Of a stretch of DNA of 39,572 nt, positions 7,086 through 15,400 are shown in pieces (the first letter of the stretch is position 1; each line of letters begins with the position of its first letter). Made by a program: the position numbers and the translations under genes. The stretch lies in NCBI RefSeq assembly GCF_014646695.1, contig NZ_BMNT01000008.1:175768-215339 (forward strand), in the 5' to 3' direction. Source of the DNA: Sphaerisporangium melleum (GTDB lineage Bacteria; Actinomycetota; Actinomycetes; Streptosporangiales; Streptosporangiaceae). The notes beneath the pieces were generated by a model. The model saw only the letters and a list, made by a program, of their open reading frames with translations, did no database searches and was not told the origin of the DNA.

Positions 7086-10000
7086 CTACAGACCGTCGAG
7101 GCTCCCGCGCGCGGCGGCGGACCACCGGGGGACGCCGACGCGTTCGGCCACGGCCAGTGCCTTCTCGTAGTGGACGCGCGCGTCCTCCGGCTGGCCGAGG
7201 TGCCGGGCCAGGTCGCCGAGCGTCTGCGCCACCGGCCACAGGGCCACGACGCCGGTGCCCGCGCCCGCGATGCGGTCCGACAGCGGCCCGAGCGTCGAGT
7301 AGGCGTCCTGCATGCGGTCGCGGTCGCCGAGCAGCATGCCGGCCAGCGCCCGCCAGGTCGTCGCCAGCTCGTACAGGAAGTCGGGGCGGACCGGCGGACG
7401 GGCGGCGGCGATCGCCCGGGCGTCCTTGACGTGCCCGGCCGAGGCCAGCGCGACCGCGTAGGCGTCCAGCGTCCACTTGGCGCCGCGCCGGTGCGCCTCC
7501 TCCAGCGCCTCGACCATGTCGGCGGCCCGGCCGTCCACCAGGTGCAGGCAGAACGTCGTGATCATCGGCAGGTCCTGGCGGCCCTCCAGCATGCCCGCGC
7601 GCGCGGTGAGCCGGGCCGCGTTGCGGTAGGCCCGCTCGGCCCCGGCGTAGTCACCGGTGATCATCATGCGCATGCCGGCGTACCAGGCGCCGACGGCCGA
7701 GGGCGCCGGCAGGTCGTAGCGCCTGGCAAGCATCTCGGCGGCGCTCATCTGCGCGTCCGCCTCGGCGAAGTCGCCGCGCGCCGCCGCGCACTCCATGAGC
7801 ACCAGGTGGGCCAGCGACTGCACCGCGATCTGCCCGGAGGCCGCGCCGACCTCCAGCAGCTCGCGGCCGATGGCCTCCCGCTCGTCCACCACCGTGATCA
7901 CGTACGACTGGCGGAGCCGGCCGCTCAGCGCGACGGCGAGCAGCGCGGGGTCGCCGCTCTGCCGGGCGAGCTCCTCGGCCTCCAGCGACGCCTCGTACCC
8001 GCGGCCGGTGGCCGAGCCCTCCAGCTCCAGCGCCAGGGTGGCCAGCAGGCTGGCGCGCAGCGATTGTTCGCCCGGCGGCAACTCGATCAGCGCGCGCTCG
8101 GTGACGTCGACGATCTCCCACGCCGTGCGGGTGAAGTCGCGGGCGATGCCCTTGTGCGGCACGGCCACCGAGGCGGCGATGCGCGCGGTCAGCTCCAGGT
8201 CGCCGAGCGGCAGGGCGGCGTCCATCGCCTCCCGGCGGCGGGCCCGCGCGGCGGTCATGTCGCCGCACAGCGCGAGCGCCTTGATCAGCCGCAGTTGCAG
8301 CAGCAGCCGCTCCTTGGGCGGCCCGCCGGTGGGATGGGCGCGGTCGAACGCGGCGATGGCGCGCTCCCACAGGGTCGCGGCCTCACGGTGGGCGAAGCGC
8401 CGCTCGGCCTGCTCGGCCGCGAGCCCCGCGTAGCGGACGGCCTTGGCCGCGGTCTCGGCCGTGCCCGCCGCGTCGTAGTGGTGGGCAAGCGCGGCCACGT
8501 CGGACGGCGAGCGGCTCTCGATCACCGAGGCGACCGCCGCGTGCAGGCGCGACCTGCGCAGCCGCGAGGCGTCGGAGTACAGCGTGTCGCGCACCAGGTC
8601 GTGGTCGAACCGTAGCCTGCCCGGGCCCGGCTCGGTCACCAGCCCGGCCAGCAGCCCGGCCTCGACGGCGTCCACGACGGCGTCCTCGTCGCCCGAGATG
8701 TCCACCAGCACGTCGATGTCCACGTCCCGGCCGATCACCGCGGCCTGCAGCAGGATCTGCTGTGCGGTCACCGGCAGCCGGGCGATGCGCCGGCGCAGCA
8801 CGTCGCGCACCCCGGACGGCACCTCGGAGATCACTTCGGCGGCCGTGGCGCGGTGGCCGTGCCCGGTGGCCTCGGAGTCCAGCAGGCGGACCGTCTCGCG
8901 GACGAAGAAGGGGTTGCCGCCGGTGCGCTCGACGATGCGGCTCACGGCCTCCTCGTCCACCTCGCGCACGCAGGTGGCGCGCACCAGCTCGGCCACGGCG
9001 CCCGCGTCGAGCCCTTCCAGGCCGACGCGCACCGGGCCGAGGCGGGCGAGGGCGGCGAGCACGTCGGACTGCTGGTCGTTCAGCTCGCTGTCGCGGCAGG
9101 TCACCACGAGCAGCACCCGGCTCGTGGCGAGCAGGCTGGGCAGCGCGCGCAGCAGGGCGAGGGTCTGGTCGTCGGCCCAGTGCAGGTCTTCCAGAGTGAT
9201 CAGCACCGGCGCCTGGCGGGCGATGCCGGCGATGTACCCGCCGACCGCCCGGTGCAGGCGGAACCCGCCGGACGCCTGGTCGTCCTCGTCGGCCGGAGCG
9301 GCGTCGTCCAGCAGCGGCGCCAGCAACTGGGCGTACTCCCCGGCGCCGCGCCCCTCGACCAGGGCGCGCAGGACCTCCACCCAGGCCCAGCCGGGCGGGG
9401 TGGCGCTGCTGTCGGGGCAGCCGCCCGAGGCGGTGATCCAGCCCTGCCGCGCGAGCTCCTGCCGGAGCCGGCGCACCAGCGTGGTCTTGCCCGCGCCGGG
9501 GTCGCCGCCCACCACGGCGGCGGTGAAGCGCCCGGCCAGCACGTGCGGCGCGGCGCCGGTCAGCCGGGCGAGCTCGGAGTCCCGGCCGACGAACGGCTCG
9601 TCCGGCAGCGGCGGCACGTCGGCGGCCGGCGACTCCGGGCGCGGCGGCCAGGTGCCGGGCGCCTCGGCGGCGCGACGCTGCCGCTGCGGGACGGTCAGCT
9701 CCAGGCCCGGCGCCTGGGAGAGGATGTCGGACTCCATCTTCCGCAGCGCGGGGCCGGGGTCGATGCCGAGCTCGTCCGCCAAGGTCGTGCGGGCACGGCG
9801 CAGCGCCGCCAGCGCGTCGCCCTGCCGGCCGCAGCGGTACAGGCCGAGCGCGAGCAGCCGCCAGCCCTCCTCGCGCAGCGGATGCTCGGTGGTGAGCGCC
9901 TCCAGGTCGGGCACGATCTCGGCGTGCAGACCGAGGCGCAGCCCCGCGTCGGCGTGGCGCTCCCGGGCCACGAGCCGCAGCTCGGCCAGCCGGCTGACCT

Positions 10001-10466
10001 CGGCCTCGGCCCACTGCTGCTCGGCGAAGTCGGAGTAGGGCGTGCCCCGCCACAGGCCGAGCGCGGTCTCCAGCGCGGCGCGCGCCCGCTCGGGGTCGTC
10101 CTCGTCGAGGTACTTGCCGGCGGAGCGGACCGCGGACTCGAAGCGCAGCGCGTCCACCTGCTCGGGGGAGGTGCGCAGGGCGTACCCTGAGGCGACCGTG
10201 ACCAGCAGGCGGTTCGGCCCGCCGCGCGGACGGCCGGGCTCCAGGACACGGCGCAGCCGCGAGATGTACACCTGAAGGCCCGACTGCGCGCCCTTGGCGC
10301 CCTCGTCGGTCCACAGGTCGAACAGCAGCGTGTCGACCGGCACGACCTGGCCGCGTGCGACCAGTAATCGCGCGAGGACGGCGCGTTGCCGCAGGCCGCC
10401 GAGATCGACCTCGCCATCGCCGTCGTCGTACGCCTCGACCGGGCCAAGAACGCGGAACGTCACCAT
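7086..10466 (-). CDS. AfsR/SARP-family regulator with AAA ATPase and TPR region
   Basis: A very large (1126-residue) transcriptional activator. Residues about 4-95 form an OmpR-type winged helix (VTFRVLGPVEAY, then LQVYISRLRRVL). Residues 103-248 form the bacterial transcriptional activation domain (BTAD). Residues about 290-650 form an STAND/AAA ATPase with Walker A GGDPGAGKTT (320-329) and Walker B VLITLEDLHWADD. The remainder is helical TPR-like sequence. SARPs with this layout activate secondary-metabolite or developmental genes, but no biosynthetic cluster is next to it here. The ATG at 10466 fits the family N-terminus better than the GTG at 10502. Codon 34 is TTA (10365-10367), which in streptomycete-like organisms makes translation depend on the bldA leucyl-tRNA. 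Confidence 0.88.
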   Translation of the reverse strand: MVTFRVLGPVEAYDDGDGEVDLGGLRQRAVLARLLVARGQVVPVDTLLFDLWTDEGAKGAQSGLQVYISRLRRVLEPGRPRGGPNRLLVTVASGYALRTSPEQVDALRFESAVRSAGKYLDEDDPERARAALETALGLWRGTPYSDFAEQQWAEAEVSRLAELRLVARERHADAGLRLGLHAEIVPDLEALTTEHPLREEGWRLLALGLYRCGRQGDALAALRRARTTLADELGIDPGPALRKMESDILSQAPGLELTVPQRQRRAAEAPGTWPPRPESPAADVPPLPDEPFVGRDSELARLTGAAPHVLAGRFTAAVVGGDPGAGKTTLVRRLRQELARQGWITASGGCPDSSATPPGWAWVEVLRALVEGRGAGEYAQLLAPLLDDAAPADEDDQASGGFRLHRAVGGYIAGIARQAPVLITLEDLHWADDQTLALLRALPSLLATSRVLLVVTCRDSELNDQQSDVLAALARLGPVRVGLEGLDAGAVAELVRATCVREVDEEAVSRIVERTGGNPFFVRETVRLLDSEATGHGHRATAAEVISEVPSGVRDVLRRRIARLPVTAQQILLQAAVIGRDVDIDVLVDISGDEDAVVDAVEAGLLAGLVTEPGPGRLRFDHDLVRDTLYSDASRLRRSRLHAAVASVIESRSPSDVAALAHHYDAAGTAETAAKAVRYAGLAAEQAERRFAHREAATLWERAIAAFDRAHPTGGPPKERLLLQLRLIKALALCGDMTAARARRREAMDAALPLGDLELTARIAASVAVPHKGIARDFTRTAWEIVDVTERALIELPPGEQSLRASLLATLALELEGSATGRGYEASLEAEELARQSGDPALLAVALSGRLRQSYVITVVDEREAIGRELLEVGAASGQIAVQSLAHLVLMECAAARGDFAEADAQMSAAEMLARRYDLPAPSAVGAWYAGMRMMITGDYAGAERAYRNAARLTARAGMLEGRQDLPMITTFCLHLVDGRAADMVEALEEAHRRGAKWTLDAYAVALASAGHVKDARAIAAARPPVRPDFLYELATTWRALAGMLLGDRDRMQDAYSTLGPLSDRIAGAGTGVVALWPVAQTLGDLARHLGQPEDARVHYEKALAVAERVGVPRWSAAARGSLDGL

Positions 10467-10476
10467 GTCAGCCGCC

Positions 10477-10506
10477 ACGCTATGCGCGCCCGTCGAGCAC
10501 ACACAA
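10477..10506 (-). promoter_or_regulatory. Possible promoter of the SARP gene
   Basis: On the minus strand, TTGTGT and TAGCGT are separated by 18 nt. The -10 ends only 10 nt before the ATG at 10466 and there is no ribosome-binding site in between, so the mRNA could be leaderless or nearly so. This rests on pattern matching alone. The rest of the 226-nt gap to the next gene shows nothing further that I can name. Confidence 0.35.
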
Positions 10507-10728
10507 GCTATTCGTCAAGGCCCGCCTTCCTTCGGTCGTCCCCGTCATGATCTCTCGGGCGGGCCACACGGGGTGGCACGAGGCTACAGCCGTTCCAGCG
10601 ATCGCAGTAATTCTCATTCCCGGTTCATCCGGCCGGGGACGGGTCCCCGCTTCGGTCTCGCGCGGGCGGGCGCGGTCATGGGGAGACCCCGGCGCAGGGG
10701 TGCCCTTTGAGAAAGGACGGACGGCGGG

Positions 10729-11790
10729 TCAGGCGCGGGAGGCGGGGGCGGGGGAGCGGTCGCCGTTCGCCGGGCGGCGGCGCAGCAGGGACCAGGCCCC
10801 GAGCGCGAGGCCGCCCCAGGGGATCTCGATGGTGTAGGTCCAGAACCCGAACAGGATCGCCGAGGCGATCGCCGCGTCCGCGGGCTGGCCGAAGGCGATG
10901 AGCACGGCCGCCACGCCGCCCTCCATGATGCCCGCCCCGCTGGGGGTGACCAGCGCGCTGGTGAGCACCCTGCTGACCGCGAAGACGGCCACGATCTCGG
11001 CCGGGCCGGGGTAGGCGCCGGTGGCGACCGCGCAGCAGGCCATGATCAGGCACTGCAGCACCAGGAAGGCCACCATGCCCAGCGACAGGCCGGGCCAGCG
11101 CCGGTGGACCACCTCGGTGGTGTCGGCGCGCAGCCGGTGGATCGCCTCGGAGGCGTAGTGCTCGGCCGGGCGGAACCGCCGGGGCAGGACGCGCAGCACG
11201 GCGTCCAGGACGCGGCCGAGAAGGTCGGCGGCGCGCTGCCAGTACAGGGCGGCGGCCACCACGGCGACCAGCACGAGGATCGACCCGGCGCCCGCCCAGG
11301 CCGCGCTGACCAGCTTGCTGTCCGGGATGCGCCCGGCGACCAGCAGGGCGATGATCCCGACGGCGGGCAGGATGAACCGGAACAACGTGTTCCAGATGCC
11401 GGTGACCAGCGTGTACACCACGACGGGCCGGGCGGCGAAGCCCCAGCCCTTGGCCATGGCGAAGGTCAGCGCCACCCCGGCCGCGCCGCCGAACGGCAGC
11501 AGGTTGCTCACGGCGCTCCCCGCGCCGTTCAGCGTGAGCGCCTGCAGGTGGGTCAGGCCGGGCAGCCCCGAGGTCATCACGAAGGTGTAGGCGTACAGGC
11601 TGGCCAGCCACAGCGCGGTCATCAGCCCGATCATCGGCCAGCTCAGCGCCCCGAACTGCGCGCCGATCGCCTGCCAGCTCACCTCGGCCCCCGTGAGCCC
11701 GTGCACGATCTGCGGCAGGAACACCACGAGCAGGACGGCGAGGGCCAGGGAGGCCACCGACAGGCCGGCCCGCACCCACTTGCTCCGCAT
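10729..11790 (-). CDS. Lysylphosphatidylglycerol-synthase-TM / flippase-like membrane protein
   Basis: 353 residues with about 8 transmembrane helices and the family signatures NGAGSAVSNLLPFGGAAGVAL and SALVTPSGAGIMEGG. These belong to the UPF0104/AglD-type membrane domain (the membrane half of MprF without its synthase part). Such stand-alone proteins are thought to move or help assemble lipid-linked sugars. GAGGAG lies about 7 nt before the ATG. It follows the PIG-L deacetylase gene on the same strand (239-nt gap), and a GT4 glycosyltransferase is divergent from that, so the three may handle one glycolipid. Its exact substrate cannot be read from sequence. Confidence 0.78.
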   Translation of the reverse strand: MRSKWVRAGLSVASLALAVLLVVFLPQIVHGLTGAEVSWQAIGAQFGALSWPMIGLMTALWLASLYAYTFVMTSGLPGLTHLQALTLNGAGSAVSNLLPFGGAAGVALTFAMAKGWGFAARPVVVYTLVTGIWNTLFRFILPAVGIIALLVAGRIPDSKLVSAAWAGAGSILVLVAVVAAALYWQRAADLLGRVLDAVLRVLPRRFRPAEHYASEAIHRLRADTTEVVHRRWPGLSLGMVAFLVLQCLIMACCAVATGAYPGPAEIVAVFAVSRVLTSALVTPSGAGIMEGGVAAVLIAFGQPADAAIASAILFGFWTYTIEIPWGGLALGAWSLLRRRPANGDRSPAPASRA

Positions 11791-12029
11791 CCCCGCTCCT
11801 CACGTCCACCCGTGCCCGTGCGCCCGTGCCGTCCCGGGCCCGCCGACCGTACTCCTGACGCCCGGCGAGGGCGACCCCGGCCCTGCGGGTCAAGGACGAC
11901 GGCGCCTGCCCGTGTCCCCCGTCCGGCCACACGCGACCACGCCGGACCACGCGGGCGGGAGGTCCTCGTACGTCCCAGTCTGCCGGGAGGCCGCAGGGGG
12001 TTTCTCCTCCGTAAGGACGAGATCGTCCC

Positions 12030-12875
12030 CTACCCGGCGTCGTCGCCGGTCACCGGGCCCGCGGCGGGCGGCTCGTCGAAGGGGTGCCTGAGCCGGGTGC
12101 CGGGCGGCAGGTCACGACGGACGTACCACTCGGTGCCGAAGATCAGGCGGTACAGCGGGCCGGGGACGCGCAGCATCACCGCGAGCGTGCGGTCGGTGTC
12201 GCCGCCGGTCGCCTGGCTGGTGTGGGCGGCCATGCTCTCCCGCTTGGCCTTGGCGTACCTGCGCACGTTGACCCGGTGGGTGATCACCTCGCCGGGGGAG
12301 TAGGCCGTCTCGAACGAGCGCACGTCGAACTCCGGCGGGAAGCGGTAGAAACGCCGGGCGAGCCGCAGCCCCGCGAGCAGCGGATCACGGTTGACCGTCG
12401 CCTCCAGCAGGATCGGCGTGCCGGCGATGCCCGCGGCTCGCTGCCCCACCCGGTAGACCTGCACGTGGTCGGGGTGGCCGTACCCGCCGGCCGGGTCGTA
12501 GATCGTCAGCAGGTCGGCGGACTCCTCCTTCAGCACGGCCGCCAGCCGCTGGGCGGCCTCCTCGACGTCGGCGTCGATGAAGGCGTTGTCGGGACGGTCG
12601 TGGCCGACGCCGCCGCCCGGGGCGAGGCCGGAGTCGCCGTAGCCGAGCAGCACCACGCGGGCCACGCCGAGCCCGGCGGCCGATGCGTACAACTCGGCCG
12701 TGCGCGCCTCGGCCAGCGCCTCGCCGTGGGGCAGGTCGGCCAGGCCGCGCTCGCCGGCGGTCGCGACGACCAGGACGACCCGATGGCCCTCGGCCGCCAG
12801 CATCGCCATGGTCCCGGCCGTCAGCAGCGCCTCGTCGTCGGGATGGGCGTGGAAGAAGACCGCGGTACGTGCCAC
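12030..12875 (-). CDS. PIG-L family deacetylase
   Basis: 281 residues of the MshB/PIG-L zinc-dependent N-acetylglucosamine deacetylase family. The zinc motif HAHPDDEA (His11, Asp14, catalytic Asp13) is at the N-terminus, and the third ligand lies in GYGHPDHVQVYRVG. The GTG start puts the family's N-terminal beta strand (ARTAVFFHAHPDDE) at residue 2. The frame is open further upstream, but that part does not resemble the family. The ribosome site is weak (GGCGAG adjacent). It is divergent from a GT4 glycosyltransferase across 202 nt, the same enzyme pairing as MshA/MshB or PIG-A/PIG-L (transfer of GlcNAc, then deacetylation). Neither protein looks like a strict mycothiol orthologue. Confidence 0.83.
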   Translation of the reverse strand: MARTAVFFHAHPDDEALLTAGTMAMLAAEGHRVVLVVATAGERGLADLPHGEALAEARTAELYASAAGLGVARVVLLGYGDSGLAPGGGVGHDRPDNAFIDADVEEAAQRLAAVLKEESADLLTIYDPAGGYGHPDHVQVYRVGQRAAGIAGTPILLEATVNRDPLLAGLRLARRFYRFPPEFDVRSFETAYSPGEVITHRVNVRRYAKAKRESMAAHTSQATGGDTDRTLAVMLRVPGPLYRLIFGTEWYVRRDLPPGTRLRHPFDEPPAAGPVTGDDAG

Positions 12876-13077
12876 CTCGCCATGATTCCATGACGGCCGC
12901 CGCGCGGGTCCCCGGCGTCTCCCAAGCCGGGGTGCCAAGAAGCCCACCGCAACCCGTCAAGAACCGTCCCCGCTCTCCGCGAGGTGGCGTCCAGGGCCGA
13001 TTCGCGGTCCGGCTCGGCCCGCGCCGGGAGCGGCCGGCGCGTTTGATGCCGCTGGCGGGCTCTGCCAGTCTGGCGGA

Positions 13078-14217
13078 GTGCGGATCCTTCACGTGAGCGA
13101 CTGTTACCTGCCCCGGCTCGGCGGCATCGAGGTGCAGGTGGCCGATCTGGTGCGGTCGCAGTCCGCGTCCGGGCACGACGTCGAGGTGGCCACCGCCACG
13201 CCGGGCGAGCGTCTCCCCGGGGTCCACCGCATCGTCGCGCGCATGCCGTTCGACCTGCCCGTCCACCCGCGCGGCACCGGCCACCTGCTGCGCCTGATGA
13301 CCGCGCGCCGCCCCGACGTGGTGCACGTGCACACCGGCGCGGTCTCGCCGTTCGCCTGGATGGGGGTGCGCGCGGCCGTGCGCGCGGGGCTGCCCGTCGT
13401 GGTGACCGTGCACAGCATGTGGGACCCGGTGACCCGCGCCCTCTACCGCGGGCTGGACGCCGTCTTCGGCTGGACGGGCTGGCGCATCGCCGGCACCACG
13501 GTCAGCCAGGCCGCGGCCCGGCCGATCCGCGCGGTCACCGCCGGGCGCGTCCCGCTGGACGTGGTCTCCAACGGACTGGACGTCTCGGCGTGGCGTCCCA
13601 CCGGCGAGTTCCGCCGTGAGCCGGGCGAGGCCGTCCACATCGTGGCCGTGGGGCGGCTCGCGCCGCGCAAGCAGCCCGTGCGCCTGCTCAGGCTGCTGCT
13701 GGAGGCCAGGCGGCGGGTGCCCCGGGAGATTCCGATGCGGGCGACGCTGGTGGGCGACGGGCCCGCGCGCGGCTCGATGGAGCGCTTCCTGCGCGCCCAC
13801 GGTATGCAGCGGTGGGTGTCGCTGCCCGGGCGTTACTCGCGGGAGCAGATCCGTGAACTGCTGGCCGCGGCCGACGTGTTCGTGGCGCCCGCCCCGCGCG
13901 AGTCGTTCGGCATCGCGGCGCTGGAGGCGCGGGCGGCGGGAGTGCCCGTGGTGGCCCGGGCGCAGAGCGGCGTGGCCGACTTCGTGCGTCCCGGCAAGGA
14001 GGGCCTGCTCGGGCGGACGTTCGACGATCTGGTGCGCGCGGTGGCGCGGCTGGTGCGCGATGGCGAGCTGCGCGAGCGGATCACCCGGCACAACAGGGAG
14101 ACCGACCTGACCCGCTGCACCTGGCCGGTCGTCCTCGCGGGCTTCGAGCACTGCTACGAGCGGGCGAGGAACGCGGTCGCGACCGGCACGAAGGGCTCGC
14201 GCGCGCCGGAGCACTGA
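13078..14217 (+). CDS. GT4-family glycosyltransferase
   Basis: A retaining GT-B glycosyltransferase of 379 residues. The N-terminal acceptor domain starts MRILHVSDCYLPRLGGIEVQ, with the Gly-rich loop of family 4. The C-terminal nucleotide-sugar domain has HIVAVGRLAPRKQP and the EX7E motif in PRESFGIAALEARAAG (Glu275, Glu283). The GTG at 13078 has only GGCGGA directly adjacent, so the message may be leaderless. The GT4, PIG-L deacetylase and flippase-like protein within 4 kb suggest synthesis, deacetylation and membrane handling of an amino-sugar glycoconjugate. The acceptor is unknown. Confidence 0.85.
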   Translation: MRILHVSDCYLPRLGGIEVQVADLVRSQSASGHDVEVATATPGERLPGVHRIVARMPFDLPVHPRGTGHLLRLMTARRPDVVHVHTGAVSPFAWMGVRAAVRAGLPVVVTVHSMWDPVTRALYRGLDAVFGWTGWRIAGTTVSQAAARPIRAVTAGRVPLDVVSNGLDVSAWRPTGEFRREPGEAVHIVAVGRLAPRKQPVRLLRLLLEARRRVPREIPMRATLVGDGPARGSMERFLRAHGMQRWVSLPGRYSREQIRELLAAADVFVAPAPRESFGIAALEARAAGVPVVARAQSGVADFVRPGKEGLLGRTFDDLVRAVARLVRDGELRERITRHNRETDLTRCTWPVVLAGFEHCYERARNAVATGTKGSRAPEH

Positions 14218-14439
14218 CCGTCGCCGGGCCGGCATCCGGGGCCGGGACGTGCCGCGGGCGAAGACGCGGTGCGGTGGGCCGGCGGGCCCGCGCGGGGGTG
14301 ATGACGGCCGGTACCGCTCGGCGACCGGGTCGCGGTCACCCTGTCACAGGCTCGCGCAGGGCGATGAGGGCCACGGCGGGAACGCCGGAGCGGTCGCGAC
14401 CCCTCGCGGGGGCGCCGGGTGGTGGGCCGTGGAGAGGCG

Positions 14440-14535
14440 CTAGAAGGGAAGCACGCGGCCGGACGGGCTTCGGAGGTCTAGGGGGTCCGGGCGGCGCACG
14501 GGCTTGGGTCTCGGGGTGATGAGAATCCGCTTCAC
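14440..14535 (-). CDS. Candidate 31-residue small protein
   Basis: A GTG-initiated ORF with GGAGAAGG about 4 nt upstream, encoding a basic, Pro/Arg-rich peptide that begins MKRILITPRPKPVRRPDP and ends SGRVLPF. No homologue comes to mind. It is the first ORF with a good ribosome site after a long structured leader (14543-14780), and nothing else follows on this strand before the convergent glycosyltransferase. It could be a leader or regulatory peptide, a small functional protein, or chance. A conserved peptide sequence in relatives would decide. Confidence 0.4.
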   Translation of the reverse strand: MKRILITPRPKPVRRPDPLDLRSPSGRVLPF

Positions 14536-14542
14536 GTCCTTC

Positions 14543-14780
14543 TCCTTCGGTACGGGCTCACACTTCCCTCGTGACTCGTCGGCGGACAGGTCCTTTCCCG
14601 CGAGGCGGGAGGTTCCGCGGTCGGGCGAGGTGCGTCGGACCCGACCTCACCTCCTGTTTACCCTTTCCAGGGCTTCCGCAGACGCTTTCGACCTCAGTTT
14701 CTCCGATCTTGGTAGGCCGCGTAACCCCTACCCGGCCCCGCAGCGGCGACGCGCCGCGTACCGGCAAGATCAGGTAACGC
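14543..14780 (-). ncRNA. Structured leader-like RNA, unclassified
   Basis: On the minus strand this stretch is more AT-rich than its surroundings and packed with potential stems. GATCTTG and CAAGATC (14765-14771 with 14705-14711) close a domain. Inside it GGTAGG pairs with CCTACC. Downstream come AGCCCT/AGGGT, GGTCGGG/CCCGACC and CCCGC-CTC-GCGGG. It leads into the ribosome site of the 31-codon ORF. I looked for ydaO, M-box, cobalamin, TPP, SAM, c-di-GMP, tmRNA, RNase P and 6S signatures and matched none. Calling it RNA is an inference from base composition and pairing. Confidence 0.35.
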
Positions 14781-14967
14781 GTTCGGTGGACTCCTCCAAA
14801 CCCTAAAAATCCGATGTTTCCGGCGATTATCCATCGTGTTGCGGGTCTTCACCCCGGGGCACGGTGCGTAGTGCGCCGGTCACCGTGCCGTCCCGGCGGG
14901 CCGCACGCCTCGCGGTGATCTCGGGCCGCCGCCCTCGCCCGCGGGCCTTCCGCGCCGGGACCGCTCG

Positions 14968-15099
14968 TCAGTGGACGGCGTTCCACACCGCGAGCGCGGT
15001 ACGCCATACGAGCAGGGTCGTCTCGACGCCCAGTCGCAGCCATTCGCGGCGATCGCGGTTCGCGCGCCCGCCGTGCCGCCTTCTCCGCCTGTCGGCCAT
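14968..15099 (-). CDS. Small basic protein with one hydrophobic helix (hypothetical)
   Basis: 43 residues from an ATG preceded by a G-rich tract (AAAGGGGGCCCC). The first ~18 residues are Arg/His-rich and the rest forms a hydrophobic, amphipathic helix (LGVETTLLVWRTALAVWNAV). I recognise no family. The composition (a basic head and a membrane-like tail) looks more like a real small protein than a random frame, but independent support is lacking. Confidence 0.4.
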   Translation of the reverse strand: MADRRRRRHGGRANRDRREWLRLGVETTLLVWRTALAVWNAVH

Positions 15100-15400
15100 G
15101 GGGCCCCCTTTCGTCGCCGGGCTCGGCGGCGGCGGGGACGACGGGTCCACCGCCGGGCGCGGGCCGCCGTCGGGTGGCTCGCGCGAGGACAAGGGTGGAC
15201 TCCTGGCCGGGGACCGGGGGGCTGGTCGGCGGGCCGTTTTCCGGGCGCAACCGTGCCGGGCGCGTTGAACAGGTTTCGCGTGCGCTCACGGCGCCGGCCG
15301 GCGCGAACCGCTCACCCAGGTGAAGTCGTTTCCCCGGGCGCACGCGCGGTCATCGACATGATCGTACCCGCTGGTAATGACCTTGTAACTCCTCGTGTGG
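15100..15400. other. Gap without recognised gene
   Basis: I find no credible coding frame here. It contains a 14-bp self-complementary stretch GCGCCGGCCGGCGC (15291-15304), which might act as a terminator for the minus-strand lipoprotein gene ending at 15401, and a weaker pairing of TGACC with GGTCA nearer that gene. Confidence 0.4.

Noticed and set aside
13078-14217. Calling the GT4 enzyme MshA (mycothiol)
   Set aside because: Its N-terminal region lacks the features I associate with MshA. The pairing with PIG-L alone is not enough.
14558-14767. 69-codon minus-strand frame inside the structured leader
   Set aside because: It is Gly/Arg/Pro-rich without a good ribosome site and lies across the predicted stems.
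14504-14806. 100-codon plus-strand frame in the 14.5-kb gap
   Set aside because: It has no ribosome site and its composition is unlike a protein. The stretch is better explained by minus-strand RNA structure.
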